In this document: in pieces, positions 11,396 to 24,505 of the stretch
Layout of the letters: each line of letters starts with the position of its first letter
Numbering within the stretch: position 1 is the stretch's first letter
Source of the DNA: Moringa oleifera
Lineage: Eukaryota; Streptophyta; Magnoliopsida; Brassicales; Moringaceae
Assembly: GCA_021397835.1 (NCBI GenBank)
Contig: JAJFZO010000094.1
Span: forward strand, 9,462,001-9,526,000
Reading direction: 5' to 3'
DNA length: 64,000 bases
Program-made: the position numbers and the translations under genes
Notes under the pieces: generated by a model
Told to the model about the DNA's origin: nothing
What the model saw: the letters and a program-made list of their open reading frames with translations, nothing else
Database searches by the model: none

Positions 11396-13053
11396 TCTAC
11401 CTACTTTCTTCTTCCTACAATTTTAACTCCTCGGCTCCAACCACCGATCTCCTCTTTATTTGCACATAAAACTGCTGTCGTGAAATGGTGGCTGATAAAT
11501 GGGCTTCGTGGGGAGACACGTCAATCGATCGATCAAAGCGGTGTCGTTCCAATGCTGGCTTTCTGCATATTTCTCTCCTTCCCTTTGCCCTCCTATTTTC
11601 ATAGAATTTTCTACCTCCTTTTTTTTTAATTTTAGATTTTAAAAATGAAGCAATAATCAAATTAAGAAAAAAAATATATAATTAATATAAACTATAGTAT
11701 TTTAACATAAATATCATTTAAAAAATAGAATTTGACTCAAAAATCATTTTAAATAAATTATTATTCAATGAATGCTTATCACCACATCCACATAACTTGA
11801 TCTTGGGTAATTTGAGCCGGGTTGTAACCCAACCTATGTGGGCTCAATAAGGTTGAGAGCCTACAATTGCAGAATGGGCCAAAGCAACTTGATGTGGATA
11901 AATAGGCCAAAGCATCTTGATGTGGATAAATGGGCCGGGTTGTAAATTCCCTAATTTGGGCCTATAATTAATCAATTGGGCCACATTATTCTGGAGTGCG
12001 CTATGTTTCTGGTCGGCTGAGTCGGCTGTGGACTTTTATTGCTGTCTTGCAAGTCATGGTTTGAACTTTGAATCTGTGTCTCTCACCTGCTTGCTTCCCA
12101 CCTATCAGGAATCCCATTCTCACGCTCTTTTCAGAGCGTAATACAAACTCTCAACGAAAGAAATCTCTGGGTCCCATTTTTGAACTGAAATTTTTCTAGG
12201 TACAGCTGATCACATGGTGCTTTCTTCCCTTCTGCCTTAAAAATAGAATTTTTGCATTAAAAAGAGTAAAGGGTCTGCATGAACACAGAACCCAATCCCG
12301 TTGCGAGTGAGAGAGCACGAAAGTAAGGATATTCCACTGGTTGACGCCTGAGCAATCTAACACGTATGTTCTCAACTAGTCAAGCACACAACTATATTTA
12401 CCAACATTTATACGCAAGTGGCAGAGGTACCCAACTAGCTCCGGAAACAGTTCAGATTCTCTGCGTTTAAAACGAATCTTCCTGTAATGAAGGTATTGGA
12501 GACTTACACTTTTCAGTTTGGTGATTTAGAATTCGAAGTCTCACAAGTTCCAGCTAACCAAGCGAGAAGCAAGAAAAAGCCAACTTTGATTTTAGTTCTA
12601 TAATAAGACTTTTCACGTTTGATTGGGTAAAAGGTTAGTTATAAAGAAAAATCCAGAGATTTTGCTAGGTGAAAATGCAGTCAATCCAAAGAAGTACGTA
12701 AGACAAGCTTAAGCCTTGTGGCTCTGGAGGCTTTTAGACCTCTAGATTCGTGTGGTTAAGATTCAGTGCACTGTTTATAATAGGAGAAGAAGAGAAAAAA
12801 ACAAAGGCCGAAATCTTCCTTGTGCCAGAAGACTTTCCTTCCTGGTGACTCTGCTCCTCTTGCTTCAGGAATCTCTGAGACAATTGCCAAAATCCCATTT
12901 TCTTGGATACCCTCTTGAGTTTTCCTAATATTCTCTGGCGGGCACACCTTTTTCTCTTGAATTACTTCTCTGAAGATCGAATAAAAGCATAAAATTGAAC
13001 TGGGTGCTCGTGTTTTTGAAGGATCGTTTTCTTGAGCTCGGTTTGCCAAGAAA
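11396..13053. promoter_or_regulatory. divergent intergenic promoter region between the RRM gene and RBCX
   Basis: The two start codons face away from each other, 1.66 kb apart. The middle holds five TGGGCY site II motifs (11839, 11875, 11931, 11957, 11977; T as first base) and two tandem 28-bp units (11877-11904, 11905-11932). AT-rich DNA lies at about 11640-11770. No gene is recognised between them. Confidence 0.6.
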
Positions 13054-14577
13054 ATGGTGGGGGCTTTGTCTCTGGTTGGTTCGTCAGTGATGGAGCCGCA
13101 CACTGGTCCATGTCTGTGCTTGGATGCGCTTCCTACAACTAATATGAGCCTGAAAAGCGGTGGAGATTTGGCTTTGCAAAGGAATTCCATGAAGAGAAAG
13201 CACATGGCAAGAGCAGGGACACTGGAGCTGGACAGTTCTTTTGTGGATTCATGGCATGACTGGAGGATTTCATCGAAGTTGCTTTTGGGTACTACGAGCA
13301 GGAGTTCAAGGAAGCAGCGCAAAGATCGGAGACTTGTGGTTGTGAGTGAGCTTGGAGGGCAGTATGAAGACACTTTTCAGGATGTTAAAACGGTGAGCTG
13401 CTCTCTCTTATGATTCTGAAGGTTAATTTATCCATCTTAGGGCTTAAAGCATCGCTAGTATGTTCATTTGGATTACACAGAGAAGAAACTTTTGCAAACG
13501 ATGAAGACTCTAACTGGCATGATATGCGCACAATTTTGTTAATGCTTGATCCCTACATATGATCAATTGTTGAGGAACGATGCCCCTGGCTGAACCCTTA
13601 ATTTTTAAAGGGTTTTATGATCTTTTTCATTAACCAAGATGTTTGTGCCTGCAGCAAATACTTAACTATTTCACATACAAAGCTGTGAGGACAGTTCTGA
13701 ACCAGCTCTATGAGATGAATCCGCCACAATATAGGTGGTTTTATAAGTAAGTGAACCCAATCTTGTTTGTTTCTTTGAAATGGCTTTAACTATGCATCTT
13801 ATGTTATTCCTCCTGTAACAGAGTTCTCAGTTAGGAGGCTTATAGAAGCCTTAAGCCTGATATACAATAGAAATGGCGAGATTAGTTAGCTACTAATGTT
13901 GAAGTTTTCTGAGGCCAAGCTTGCGAGAAATATCCATAACCATAGAGGCTCCACGTACTTGTTTTATTGTTGTCAATGTTTGCTGTATTATTTAAGTGCT
14001 ACTGCTTTCCTTGGTTGACAGCTTTGTTTCAATGAATAAACCTGGTGATGGAAAGCGGTTCATCCGCAACCTTGGGAAGGTAGTTTCGAGACCCTTTTAT
14101 ACCCTTTTCGTTCATAGAAGCTTTAAATTTCCCAAACCCTGAACATGTTACCATGTTCTCCATTGTGCTCAATTTCCTCAGCAGAGAGAGAGATCTCAAT
14201 CTGTTAAAATGACCATTTTGCATGTTCTGATAGTTGACAATTGATGTGTTCATCTTGACCACTGACAGGAGCAACAGGAACTAGCAGAAAGAGTGATGGT
14301 AACACGACTTCACTTGTACGGCAAATGGATTAAGGTAAAGAGACATCAGCTCATCCTACTTTCACTTAAACATTCTAAGCCCCTTATAACAGGAGAATCA
14401 AGAGATGCATAAACAACAAAAGAATGAATGTTTTCCTGTTGTCAATTGATGTAGAAATGTGATCATGCCGAAATATATAAAGAAATCTCTGATGAGAACT
14501 TGGAGCTGATGCGTGAACGGCTAATGGAGACAGTGATATGGCCCTCTGACGATACAAACACAGAGAAGATTGGCTGA
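13054..14577 (+). CDS. RBCX2: chloroplast RbcX-type Rubisco assembly chaperone
   Basis: Five exons close in phase: 13054-13392, 13655-13746, 14022-14079, 14269-14334 and 14455-14577, for 225 aa. The product matches RbcX, the small homodimeric helical chaperone that binds the C-terminal tail of the Rubisco large subunit and holds it for L8 assembly in the stroma. The conserved core is visible: NYFTYKAVRTVLNQLYEMNPPQY, then FVSMNKPGDGKRF, ERVMVTRLHLYGKWI and the ending RERLMETVIWPSDD. The first 110 or so residues (Ser/Arg-rich, few acidic residues at the start) include the transit peptide. The N-terminus MVGALSLVGSSV resembles Arabidopsis RBCX2 (RbcX-II) as I recall it; the subclass is less certain than the family. 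The gene is convergent with the ARMC8-like gene. Confidence 0.93.
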
Positions 14578-15826
14578 GAGAATTGAAGACTTTGATTTGC
14601 TGCTGTTCTTCCTTCTCCTTTCTCTTCTTGTTCTTTTAGTGCAGGTATATATACATCCTTTGGTTTTAATACCAGTAAGTTGAGCCAAAGACATTCATGT
14701 TCATTATTTTTCTCCAGCTATACTAAGTATTAATTAGTGGATACTGTATACTATAGAAAAATTTGTACATGTGAATAGTGTTACCAATTAGAAAACACTT
14801 CCAGGTTACTACAATACCCATAACACATCATCCTCATACTACCCTTACAAGAGGCTAGCAACCAGGAGATTTATTTGTGATGGCCAACTAAACTCTAAGG
14901 AACAAGTCACACAAGCTTCCAATTTCTCATTTATAAAGTTGAACTGAATACTTCCAGTAACATGGTAATGCAGCTGCTCGGCTCATACCAACTCCACAAG
15001 CAGTATCCAAAATGTGAGCAATCAAAGTTTACAAGTCTGATTAAGTGGTGATATACATACAATGGACATCATGTGCGAGTCATGTGGTACTCTATATCAT
15101 TTTACACTGCTTAGCAGATAATTTGATACATACAGAAGAGGGAACAATACAAGACGATCAAAGAACAAGATTTCTTAAGGTAACCTGACTAGGAGTACCC
15201 ACAAACAATGTAGCTCCCTGACTGCTTTGGCCCCAAAAAACTGAAAGCAATGTGTTTCACCTGTAAAGAAAGGCATAACATGGAAAGCAGAAAATTTTCT
15301 TCTTTAGAATTTTGTATTACCACTTCCCAAAAGCAGAAATATTGTAAACGCAACCAGAATTTATAAGATTCATAATAAGCAAATTACCTAGTGCGAACAA
15401 GCAGAAACCGGACTAGTTAAAGGTACTTAACAATGAAGTAATCCCACAGCATTTACTTCGACACACTTGAATATATATATATATATATTTCAGAGAGAGA
15501 GAGAGAGATGGAGAGAGAGAGAGAGATGTCATTCCATTATTTACAACCATAACATACAATTGGACTTGCACCTTTCATATGAAATATTATATTTATAAAT
15601 CACCCAATAAAGGGGAAAAAGACCTTGGCTGTTATGACATAGCTGTTACCTAAGCCAAACTTATAATTAACTATCATAAACCTGGCTGCGACATACCTTG
15701 TTGTTCCAAGCTTCTGGATAAACACTGAACAATATCTTATACAACAAAGCTGAGAACCAAAACAAAACTGCACTGATATCTCTACTCTTTGCTCCAAATT
15801 CAATGGAGGATACAAAATAATCATGT
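14578..15826. other. convergent intergenic spacer (3' ends of RBCX and ARMC8-like)
   Basis: Both flanking genes end here, so most of it is probably 3' UTR and terminator DNA. A TA run followed by interrupted GA runs lies at about 15472-15527. No coding sequence is seen. Confidence 0.5.
15472..15527. repeat. compound microsatellite (TA)n-(GA)n
   Basis: Alternating TA is followed by two GA blocks separated by ATG. It lies in the spacer between convergent genes. Confidence 0.9.
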
Positions 15827-18800
15827 TCAACCATCACCAAAAGTCATGGACTGCCCAAGTGCTGTTCTTGCTCGAAGCTGCGGGCAAGTAATTGGACACG
15901 ATTTAGAACATTATTGAAACAAGCAAAGCGAAAATACAAAATGAGAATTAGATTATAGACCTTAACATCCAAGCAGGGATCATTGACCATATTCTTGATC
16001 TGAGAAACTATGCCAGCATTGCAAAGTTTTACATGCCGATCAAATGCACCAGGGCTTGATGGACAAGTGAGATTTATGATGGCCCAGACTGCAGCTGTCC
16101 GCAACCGGCTGTCACAGCTCTGCAAAAGCTTGAGCATTAAATTTGCGGTCTTGTCGTCTGATTGAGGAAAGAGTCGGTGCATTACTGCTTCCTTATGAAA
16201 TTCGTTTCCACTTGCCACATTGGCGAGTACATACATGCCCTACACAAGGATTGACGAAATACTTCATAAGCTAGGAAAGAACAAGAAACAACAATCGATC
16301 CCTCACACAGCAATAATCTAGCTTAATATCTGGAATTAGCAATGATATCTCATGCAGACTAGCACGCTCATGAGTCACCTTAATTAATTTCTTAGCATGC
16401 TCATGAGTCACCTTAATTAATTTCTTAGCATGCTCATGAGTCACCTTTATTAATTTTTGTTCAAAACCTTCTCAATCTATGTAACAACCAGGTAGACTTC
16501 TAACCTGTATACCGATTTCAGCTGTTGAAGCATTCTGTAATTGCCGTCCTACAGCATCTAATATAACACTGTCTTCATGAAACACATATTCAACAGATTC
16601 AATACATCCATCAACAAGATTGCGAACAAGGGCCAAAGCTTGCTCTTGCACAAAGGGCTCAGGATCTGCAATGTAAAAAGCATGTCAACAAGTGATTTCC
16701 ATTCAAAAGTAAACTGAATTTAGAAGGAACATAAATAGTCCCAAAAAATTCATTACCACTAATCAGACTTGCTAGCAAGGGAGCTGTGAGCTCCAAAAAC
16801 ACTCCTTCTTTACATTTGTCATCTGCTAGGAACATCAAGTTCCTCAAAGCCCACAATGCATTCAACCTGACAGTTGAATCCATTGATTTTGATAATTGAA
16901 TAAGCTGTTTTACACCTCCACATTGTATGAACATTGACTTGCGTGTGGCAAAATCAACCAATATATTGCTAACAACACCAAGAGCTGCAACCTGAGAAAA
17001 AGAAGACAAAGGATTCACTAGAACATCTAACATTTATTTAAACCTATTTGACCATGGTGCATAGCACAATTCCAGTCAACAAGTAAAAACACAATCCAGT
17101 TAACAACAACGGTAATGTCGCGAACAAATTTTCTTCATAGATCTTATTGATGAAGAAACTAAACTGAATGTAGCATACTTGCTTGCAAAAACAGAAGAGT
17201 GTTCAATAGAAAGCCCTATGCTTCTATCAAAGTTTAGATGGTACAACACTTCAAAACTTCTGGTATAATGGACATTGTTTCATTGATAAAATTAATGAAG
17301 TCTATTGAATTTTTCTTAGTGGAAAAACTTCTGCTCTTGAGCGGCCCCACCTTGGTGCTCCAGTGAACAATTTCAATGTGCTTTATTTTGTAGATGTTAT
17401 TGGATTTATATATTCTATTGAAACTTTGAATTCTTAGTGGATAGACTTCTGTTCTTGAGAAGCCACACCCAGGTGCTCTCATGCATAATTTCTCCTCTTT
17501 TTTTTTTCAATTTTTCTTTTTGTTATCAAGAAATAATAATGGACTGGGGAAGCAAGCAAGAGGACAATTGTTGAAACTGCTCCAAGAGAACAATAAAGGA
17601 CGACAAATGACATAAATGCCAAGAAACAACAGTAACTTCATTCAACTTTTTGGTTAGACAAAGTAATTAAAATCTCCATTCAATAATTTTCAAAAAGGAT
17701 AAACTAAAAGTTGACAAGCAAAGTCATTTTGTTGTTTTCAGAGCTTCAAGTGCAGTAATCAAGAAACCAAACAACCCAAAGGCCATTAGCTTCATAAGTA
17801 AAAGCTTACCTGAACAGAGCTTGATGGATCGTGCAAAAGCTGAACCAATGGAACAATAAATTTCTCATTCATGAAATAACCTGCACTCAAATTCTGATTG
17901 ACATCTTATCAGCAATCTGTGCATGCCATATCTGAACTTAATATCATATATTCATATTACAAACCTTGATTGATCGAGTCACACTTCTTAAGCAAATGCA
18001 GGCTGCAATTCGTATATCAGCACTATTATGAGTTAGTGCATCAGTTACCAAAGTCATTACCTACATTCAAGGAATAAATTAGAAATTTCTGGTACAAATA
18101 TTCACAAATATAAGGATTTTCAATACATAGGACTTGCAGTATCCCTACTTTGGCAAAACTGTATCTTTGCACTTTCACATCTCAAACAGCATAAAACAGT
18201 TTAAGAAAAACCCAGTTTGAAAGATCTTTAAATAAAAAATTGTTTCATTTTTCCTAGGTGGAAGTTTTAAAGATGATCAAAGGAGCAACCTTTGCCATAC
18301 TCACACCAGCCGAAACCACATTCTGATATGGTCTATTAATCAGTCATACGTTTTCATTATAAAACCATATTTCTGAGAGCCATCAGTCCATCAGTTTCAG
18401 ATGAACCTAATTCCCATACCTTATCCTCCTTACAGCTTTGCCAATCTTTTACATTTTACTTTAATTTCCACAAATAACTATTCAAAACTGCAGCACTTTC
18501 GCAGGAATGTAAGTTACAACAGAAAATGTTAAAAAACTAAGATAAATTTTGGCCCTTTATTCCAGTGGCAGTGAGAGAGATGAATGAACTGGTTCATTGG
18601 AGGAATACACGTGAATGCACAGAATTTAATAATTGAATGTCCACGTGAATAGAGCCATGAAACATCATACCTGCAATGACAAGAATCTAGACCTGCAACT
18701 CTCCAACTTGGAGCACATATCCCCCAGGGCTAACATTAAACCTTCACAACGCTTACAATGTAATGGATTTTTTTCTAACTGGTTAAGAAGTTTATCGATA

Positions 18801-21296
18801 GCATTAGTCTCAAGAGCCAGTTTCTGCAAATCCTCCTTCTCTGCAATCAAACTAGAAAAAGCAAAGGAAGCTTCATCCCCGACTTGGCCAGGGTCATCAA
18901 GAAGGTCAAGTAACGTATGTATCAACTTGGATTTGCTTCCTAGGTCTTCCAGGTAGCAAGGAGAAGCGTTTCTTATGACAATCAAACATATACAGGCTAG
19001 CAACCTTGTCCTGGGATACCTATCCTTTGTTAAATCAACTATAGAATTCAAAGGTCTTCCACTTTCAAGCCCCACAAATTTTTTAACAATGTCAGGATTG
19101 TTCTTGAAAACTGCAGCTAAAGACTCCAAACTAGCATCTTTCTGACTTAAGGAACCTTCAAGAAGGCCAATAAGCTTCTCTAAAGCACCAGCGTCACATA
19201 AGGCATTCTGCTCTGTACTTGTCCCACAAGAATGGGTGATGATGCTTGCACCAAGTCCACTAACATTTTCATTCTCACAATTCAACAATGAGAAAAGAAA
19301 CTCCATGTTTTTCGCTTGAAGGAGGTTATATTTAGGAGCCAGTTTGGATTGATAAATCATCCTAAGGGAGCGAGCTCCAGCATCAACCACCTATGAAACA
19401 AATAAACGATAATGGTCACTCTAATACATGCTACATGAGAAACACAGGTTTCGATTAAGACTATGTGAGAAAAAAATTATAAATCGTGACTAGGTAGCAG
19501 AAAAGAAAGCAGTATGAAAGGTATATTCTTTAGCATTAAAAAAAAAAAAATGTAAGAGAGCAATGGAATGAGAGACTGGAACAACTAATCCCATTTCCTC
19601 TCCTGTGAATACAGCTGATCTGAATAAGGAAACCACAGAGTGTAAAGCTCTCCAAGAATTTGTTAAACAAACCAGGTGTTAATAAAAAACTTCGAAGTGA
19701 ATGGAAAATCAATAGGATCAACTCTCCATTAGTTGGCATCAGATTAGCCAACGTAATTGTCCAGCACTGTAAACTATATCAATTACTAAATATCCACACG
19801 GTGGAGGTAGGTAATACAGTGAAAGACTGGGATTATAACTCCTTCCAGAACTCATTCCCCACCACGCTATTGAAGTATGGGAAAGTACACATTTTTGCAG
19901 CAAACACCTACTCTCTAGTCTGTAACATCACCAACATCTAAGAGGCCTGACATTATAAGTGCAACCAAAATCAACAAAGTAATCTGAATACCATTAATTA
20001 TTCATCCAATTTTCTTTTTCTTCATTCTTCTCCAGCGTTCTTTTCCATGAGGCAAAACATGTACTAAATAGAATCAGATCAAGAGCTCAATGTATTTAGT
20101 TCACTGCTTTTACATACATAGATAACTTCATAAATTTAAAAATGGTCAAGAAGGCTTCTCTGGCCTAAGATGAATATGAACATTGCAAACTAAACTAACT
20201 CATTGTGCTCCAACTTTTTGGTATACACAGCTAGCTCCAACCTGAACATATCAGCATCTATTTCACAGGATGACATCAAAACTATCAAATGTACACGTAA
20301 CTTCAATATAGTGTTCTTAATTGAAATCAGATAGATGATTGATTCTTCCATATGAGGACCAAAAGAAAACCCAACTAAGCTTGACATAACAGCCTCTTTC
20401 ACTTAAGTGAATGCTATAGTTTCAAAGTGATGCTTTAAATTCAAATGTTTTTTCTCTTTTCCTTCTCACATTTTCTGGCAGACCACACATTCACCAAGAA
20501 CAAGGTAGTCCAGCATCAAACAGACACAGGTAGTCCATTCATTATTAATCAATGGAGAACATGGGAAAAGAGGAAGTCAGCACAACTGAGGGAAAGAAAG
20601 CTACATAAGTTCTGTCGATTGAATATACATATATGCGTGTATATATACACATGCACAAGCATGCCTTGTGTTTTATTCAGTCTCAAAAGATTGGAAATCA
20701 GAATCCCCAGCTTTTTTTTTTTTTTTGCTTTTCCATCAATTTATGAGGAACCAAATCTTTGTCATGATTAAATGCAGATCAGGTTGGGCCAATATTCTCA
20801 TTATTTGTTTTGATTCAATAAATTAAATTCAAAACCTTAAGTTCTTCTGAGTCCATCAAATTTCTCCGCAAACAAACAAAACAAAGAGACAAAATCAATC
20901 ACAAATCACCTTCTCATTTGAATTGGAGAGGAGCCGTAGAAGGTGAGGAAACGCGCCGGCATCGAGGACTGCCTGGACGCCGGCATCAAAACCGCAAGCG
21001 AAGCTGCCGAGAGCTGCAGCAGACTGCACGAGAATGTTGCCACTATTATTGTTGTTACCCTTGCTATTGCGGTTGGCAGCACAGTCATTGGCTGATTCTG
21101 CTAGGATGGAAGCGACAACGGGGACGGCGCCGAGTTTGAGAAACAAGAGCTTCTTGGTGCGGTTGCCGATGATCTGATTCTTGACCTCTCTAAGGGCCTT
21201 GAGCTTAATTTCAGGATCAGCGGAAACCAGCCGCAAAAGGAGGTCGCCAGGCCGGTAGCCAGCGGTAGTGCTGGTGGTACAGGAGGTGGTAGGCAT
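15827..21296 (-). CDS. ARMC8: armadillo-repeat protein, ARMC8/GID5 subunit of the CTLH/GID E3 complex
   Basis: Eight exons close in phase: 20910-21296, 18671-19390, 17965-18060, 17810-17893, 16757-16991, 16505-16665, 15961-16239 and 15827-15877, giving 670 aa, almost the length of animal ARMC8. The start is the ATG at 21296; the in-frame codons upstream contain a TAG. The protein is a run of armadillo repeats (for example KALREVKNQIIGN, VQSAAALGSFACG, LNALWALRNLMFL, RTAAVWAIINL) and ends RARTALGQSMTFGDG. ARMC8 (yeast Gid5/Vid28) is the scaffold subunit that holds substrate receptors in the CTLH/GID ubiquitin ligase; this role here is inferred from family. A poly-Asn/Ser insert (NSKGNNNNSG) lies near residue 85. 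Exon 8 is only 51 nt. Confidence 0.9.
16366..16457. repeat. 33-bp minisatellite in an ARMC8-like intron
   Basis: Units at 16366-16398 and 16399-16431 are identical, and a third partial unit follows to about 16457. The unit begins GCTCATGAGTCACC. It sits in the 265-bp intron 16240-16504. Confidence 0.95.
17301..17494. repeat. imperfect direct duplication in an ARMC8-like intron
   Basis: About 75 bp starting TCTATTGAA at 17301 is repeated from 17414. Shared blocks include TTCTTAGTGGA, ACTTCTG(C/T)TCTTGAG and GGTGCTC. The copies differ by several substitutions and small indels. The origin is unknown. Confidence 0.75.
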
Positions 21297-21320
21297 GTTC
21301 ACCACGGCGATGGAGCCGGG

Positions 21321-21363
21321 CTATAGAGAGCGAGAGAGAGAAAGTGGAGAGAGAGAGAGAGAG
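21321..21363. repeat. GA-rich microsatellite in the ARMC8-like 5' leader
   Basis: GAGAGA runs lie 25-65 bp upstream of the start codon, seen as CT on the coding strand, as in many plant 5' UTRs (Y-patch/GAGA-like). Confidence 0.8.
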
Positions 21364-21600
21364 GGAGAGGCCAGAGAGAAATTATACCAATAGCGTGCGG
21401 TAATAAATATGTAATTTCGAATAAAATTGGGTGATTTGATTCTGTTAGGCTTGTGTTTGACCCTAACATAGTCAATTTCTTCTCTCTTCTGTTTTACTTT
21501 CATTTCAAACCATAAATGAAAGACAAAGAACTGTCTTTCGAGCCACTCCTCTTTTTGGAAAGACTTTTATTCTGATTGACTAACATTCTCACCATCTCAT

Positions 21601-21644
21601 ATGGTTATGGTTATGGTTATGGTTATGGTTATGGTTATGGTTAT
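21601..21644. repeat. (ATGGTT)7 hexanucleotide repeat
   Basis: Seven perfect ATGGTT units occur. The 64-codon frame across it reads as Tyr-Gly repeats and is not a gene. The unit is not the plant telomere repeat. Confidence 0.97.
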
Positions 21645-22309
21645 TTTCTTATATTATTTACCACACTAACCTCTTCAACATTTAAACATAGGCATTGTGC
21701 ATTTCTAGCTCACATTCTTCTTCTACATCTATTATTTTTTATCTTTCTTTTTTTTTTAGTGCAAGGTTGATAACAAAGAGTTAAAGTTGAATTTTTGCTA
21801 AGTCCAAAATTAATTCAAAATTAAGTAACAAAATTCTTAATTTTAATGTATATGATTAAGCTTAACCTGAAGTCCCAAACTCAAATCACAAATTTTGTAA
21901 GCTGAGTTTCGGTTTGATTTTAAATGAATTTATTTTAAATATATTTATAAATATAATTAAATAAAATAATCATAAATTTTAAATTTTTAAATATAAAAAT
22001 TTATAATCTAAAAGAAAATCAATTATGAATAAAATATATGTTTTAAATAGATAATTTTTAATATAAATATATTAATTTTTATTTAAATCAAATTGAAATC
22101 CAGTTAAATTTTAATCAATTCAAAATCATAATAATACAACTTTGATAACTTCCAACTGAACAACCAGATTTTAAATAAATTAATGGTACATTATAATTTT
22201 TAAATTTTAATTTATAATAATTTATATTATTTTTATAAATAATTAATTTTAAAAATTTATTATTTTAATTAATTTATATATATATAATATATTTAAAAAA
22301 TGAGACAAA

Positions 22310-22740
22310 TATTTCATTAAAAAATCTTGATATTTTTTTATATTGCTAATCAAATTTTTATGTTCAAAAAGTGATAAATCGAATATTTATTTATTAATTT
22401 TATTTAAATTAATTTTTATTAAAAATTTAAAATTTAAAAATATTAACATTATAAATCTTATACAATAAATTTTAACTTAAAATTTTTCATAAATACAAAA
22501 AATATTCAAACTTCCATTACAAAGTTTCAATTTTTTTGAGTGTCGAAAATATATTTTTTTAAATTTACATTGTAAAAAATTTAAAAATTTTATAAAAACT
22601 TAAATTTGCATAAAAAATTATTTAAATTCAAAAAATAAACTTAAAGTGAATAATTTATTTAAATTATTTTTGAGATATTTTAATAATAAAAATATTTTTA
22701 ATTTTTTTATAATTATTCAACATAATATTCAATTTAAATT
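22310..22740 (+). repeat. AT-rich interspersed repeat, copy A
   Basis: It shares ordered blocks with 23510-23880 in the same orientation: AATCAAATTTTTATGTT-like start, AAATATTCAAACTTCCATTA, GAAAATATATTTTTT and AAAAATATTTTTAATTTTTT. The copies are diverged and low in complexity, so the limits are approximate. Confidence 0.5.
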
Positions 22741-23509
22741 AAATTAAAATATTAATATTTAATTTATTATTTTTTAAATATAAAAATTTAATTAATAACA
22801 TAACGAAAATACTCTATAAAATATTATCGATCAATATTTTACATGATGTGAAATTTAAGAACTTAACTTGATGTACCATCGTGAAAATAAATGAATTTAC
22901 ACATACACTTATTTACTAAATTTTTCATAAAATTGACAACTAAAATTATAGTCAATCATAAACTTCATTTACTTTTAATTTTTGTTATTATTGAAGGTTA
23001 AAAAAATTTATAAATGGAGCTTTGATTTTGTATAATGTAATTTCCGCAACAAGCTAGGGGTACTAAAGTATTTGACAGATATATCTATTAGCTTTGGAAA
23101 TTAAACAAAGAGATGGATGAATTGGAAAAGCAGTTGTAACTTTTTCACAAATATAATAAATTCACTTTCTATCATAATAATTTTATGAATTTGGTGCCTC
23201 TGACTTTTCCACATTATTTTCCGAGGAAATTAATATAGTTTGACATTTCTAATTTTTACAATATTTAATTCTTGAGGTGAATATCATTCTCAATCTAATT
23301 TTTTTCAAAGATTCAAAAAATATATAATAACAAATAAATATAATATTTAAATTTTGTTTGAATTTTTGTAATAATTGCTTGAATATTGCTTTATATTTAT
23401 GATAATGAGATGGTCAATTTAAAATATTTTTAATAAATTAAAAATAAAAATAATATAAACATAAATTAAAAAATTATATATAAATTTGATTAAAATATAA
23501 ATATTATAT

Positions 23510-23880
23510 AAAATTTTGAAATTTACATCATATTATTAATTAGATTTTTATGTTAAAAGTAACAAATTAAATCTTAATTTATCAATTTAATCTAAATTAA
23601 ATTTTACCAAAAAAAATTAAAATTAAAAATATTTGAATTATAATTTTATATAGTAAATTTTGAGTTGAAATCACATATACAAAGAAATATTTAAACTATC
23701 ATTAAAAAAATTTAAAATTTTTTAAGCACTGAAAATATATTTTTTAAAATTATATTACTAAAAATCTAAAAAAATTTAAAAATTATTTAATTTTAAAATA
23801 GAGTAAAAAATTCATTTGAGTTATATTTAAGTATTTTAATAACAAAAATATTTTTAATTTTTTATAATAATTTAAATTTA
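23510..23880 (+). repeat. AT-rich interspersed repeat, copy B
   Basis: Second copy of the block at 22310-22740, with the same order of landmarks (AAATATTTAAACTATCATTA, then GAAAATATATTTTTT, then the block ending ATTTTTAATTTTTTATAAT). Confidence 0.5.
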
Positions 23881-24423
23881 AATTTAATTTTAACTAAAAT
23901 TAATAAATCAAAATTCAATTTATTATTTTTTAAATATAAAATTTTATTATGAAAATATTACGAAAATTTAATTATAAAATATAAATAATATATAATTTAT
24001 TTTGTTATTTATTATTAATTTTATTATTTTAAAAAGTTAACATCTTAAAAAATTATTGTGATAAGATGGTATGGGTCCGAACGGGCGTGTGAGGAAACTA
24101 GTCGTTTAGTGGACGTTGGGTCATGCTTTTGGACCCACGTTGACTAGAGCCCAAACTGCGTTCCGTCCAACTGATCCGAATCTGATTCAGCGGACCCCAA
24201 GACCCACATCCCAATCCACTTTAATCTACCGAGACGCGCCCGTCACTGTCTACCGTTTCATCCAGTCACCAAATCCGGCCACTTTCACTCACCTACTCCA
24301 CTCTCTACCTCACCACCTGACCACCTCTTCCGGTCAGTCTCCTGTCAGGACGGAAAGAAAATTTTTCTAGCCATTTCACGCGAATTTCAACCCAGTTCTA
24401 CTGCACTTGACCCCGAAAATAAA

Positions 24424-24429
24424 TATATA
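24424..24429 (+). promoter_or_regulatory. candidate TATA box of the CCCH zinc-finger gene
   Basis: AAATATATAC lies about 80 bp upstream of the first uORF. A start site near 24455 would give a leader that contains both uORFs and the leader intron. Confidence 0.45.
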
Positions 24430-24505
24430 CTCCCAGTATTATTTGAAAACACAAGAAGATGTCTCTCTCTCTGCCTTTTCTCTCATCTTTTTAGTGAGGG
24501 AAATT

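Larger units (their letters stand above)
21297..24400. other. long intergenic region with AT-rich repeat block
   Basis: Apart from the hexamer repeat and the leader of the ARMC8-like gene there is no gene. From about 21,780 to 24,055 the DNA is extremely AT-rich and contains two diverged copies of one repeat (about 22310-22740 and 23510-23880). From 24060 base composition becomes normal, where the upstream region of the zinc-finger gene begins. Confidence 0.7.

Noticed and set aside
21576..21770. Tyr-Gly repeat peptide, or telomere-like repeat
   Set aside because: It is the ATGGTT microsatellite read in one frame; the unit is not the plant telomere repeat TTTAGGG.
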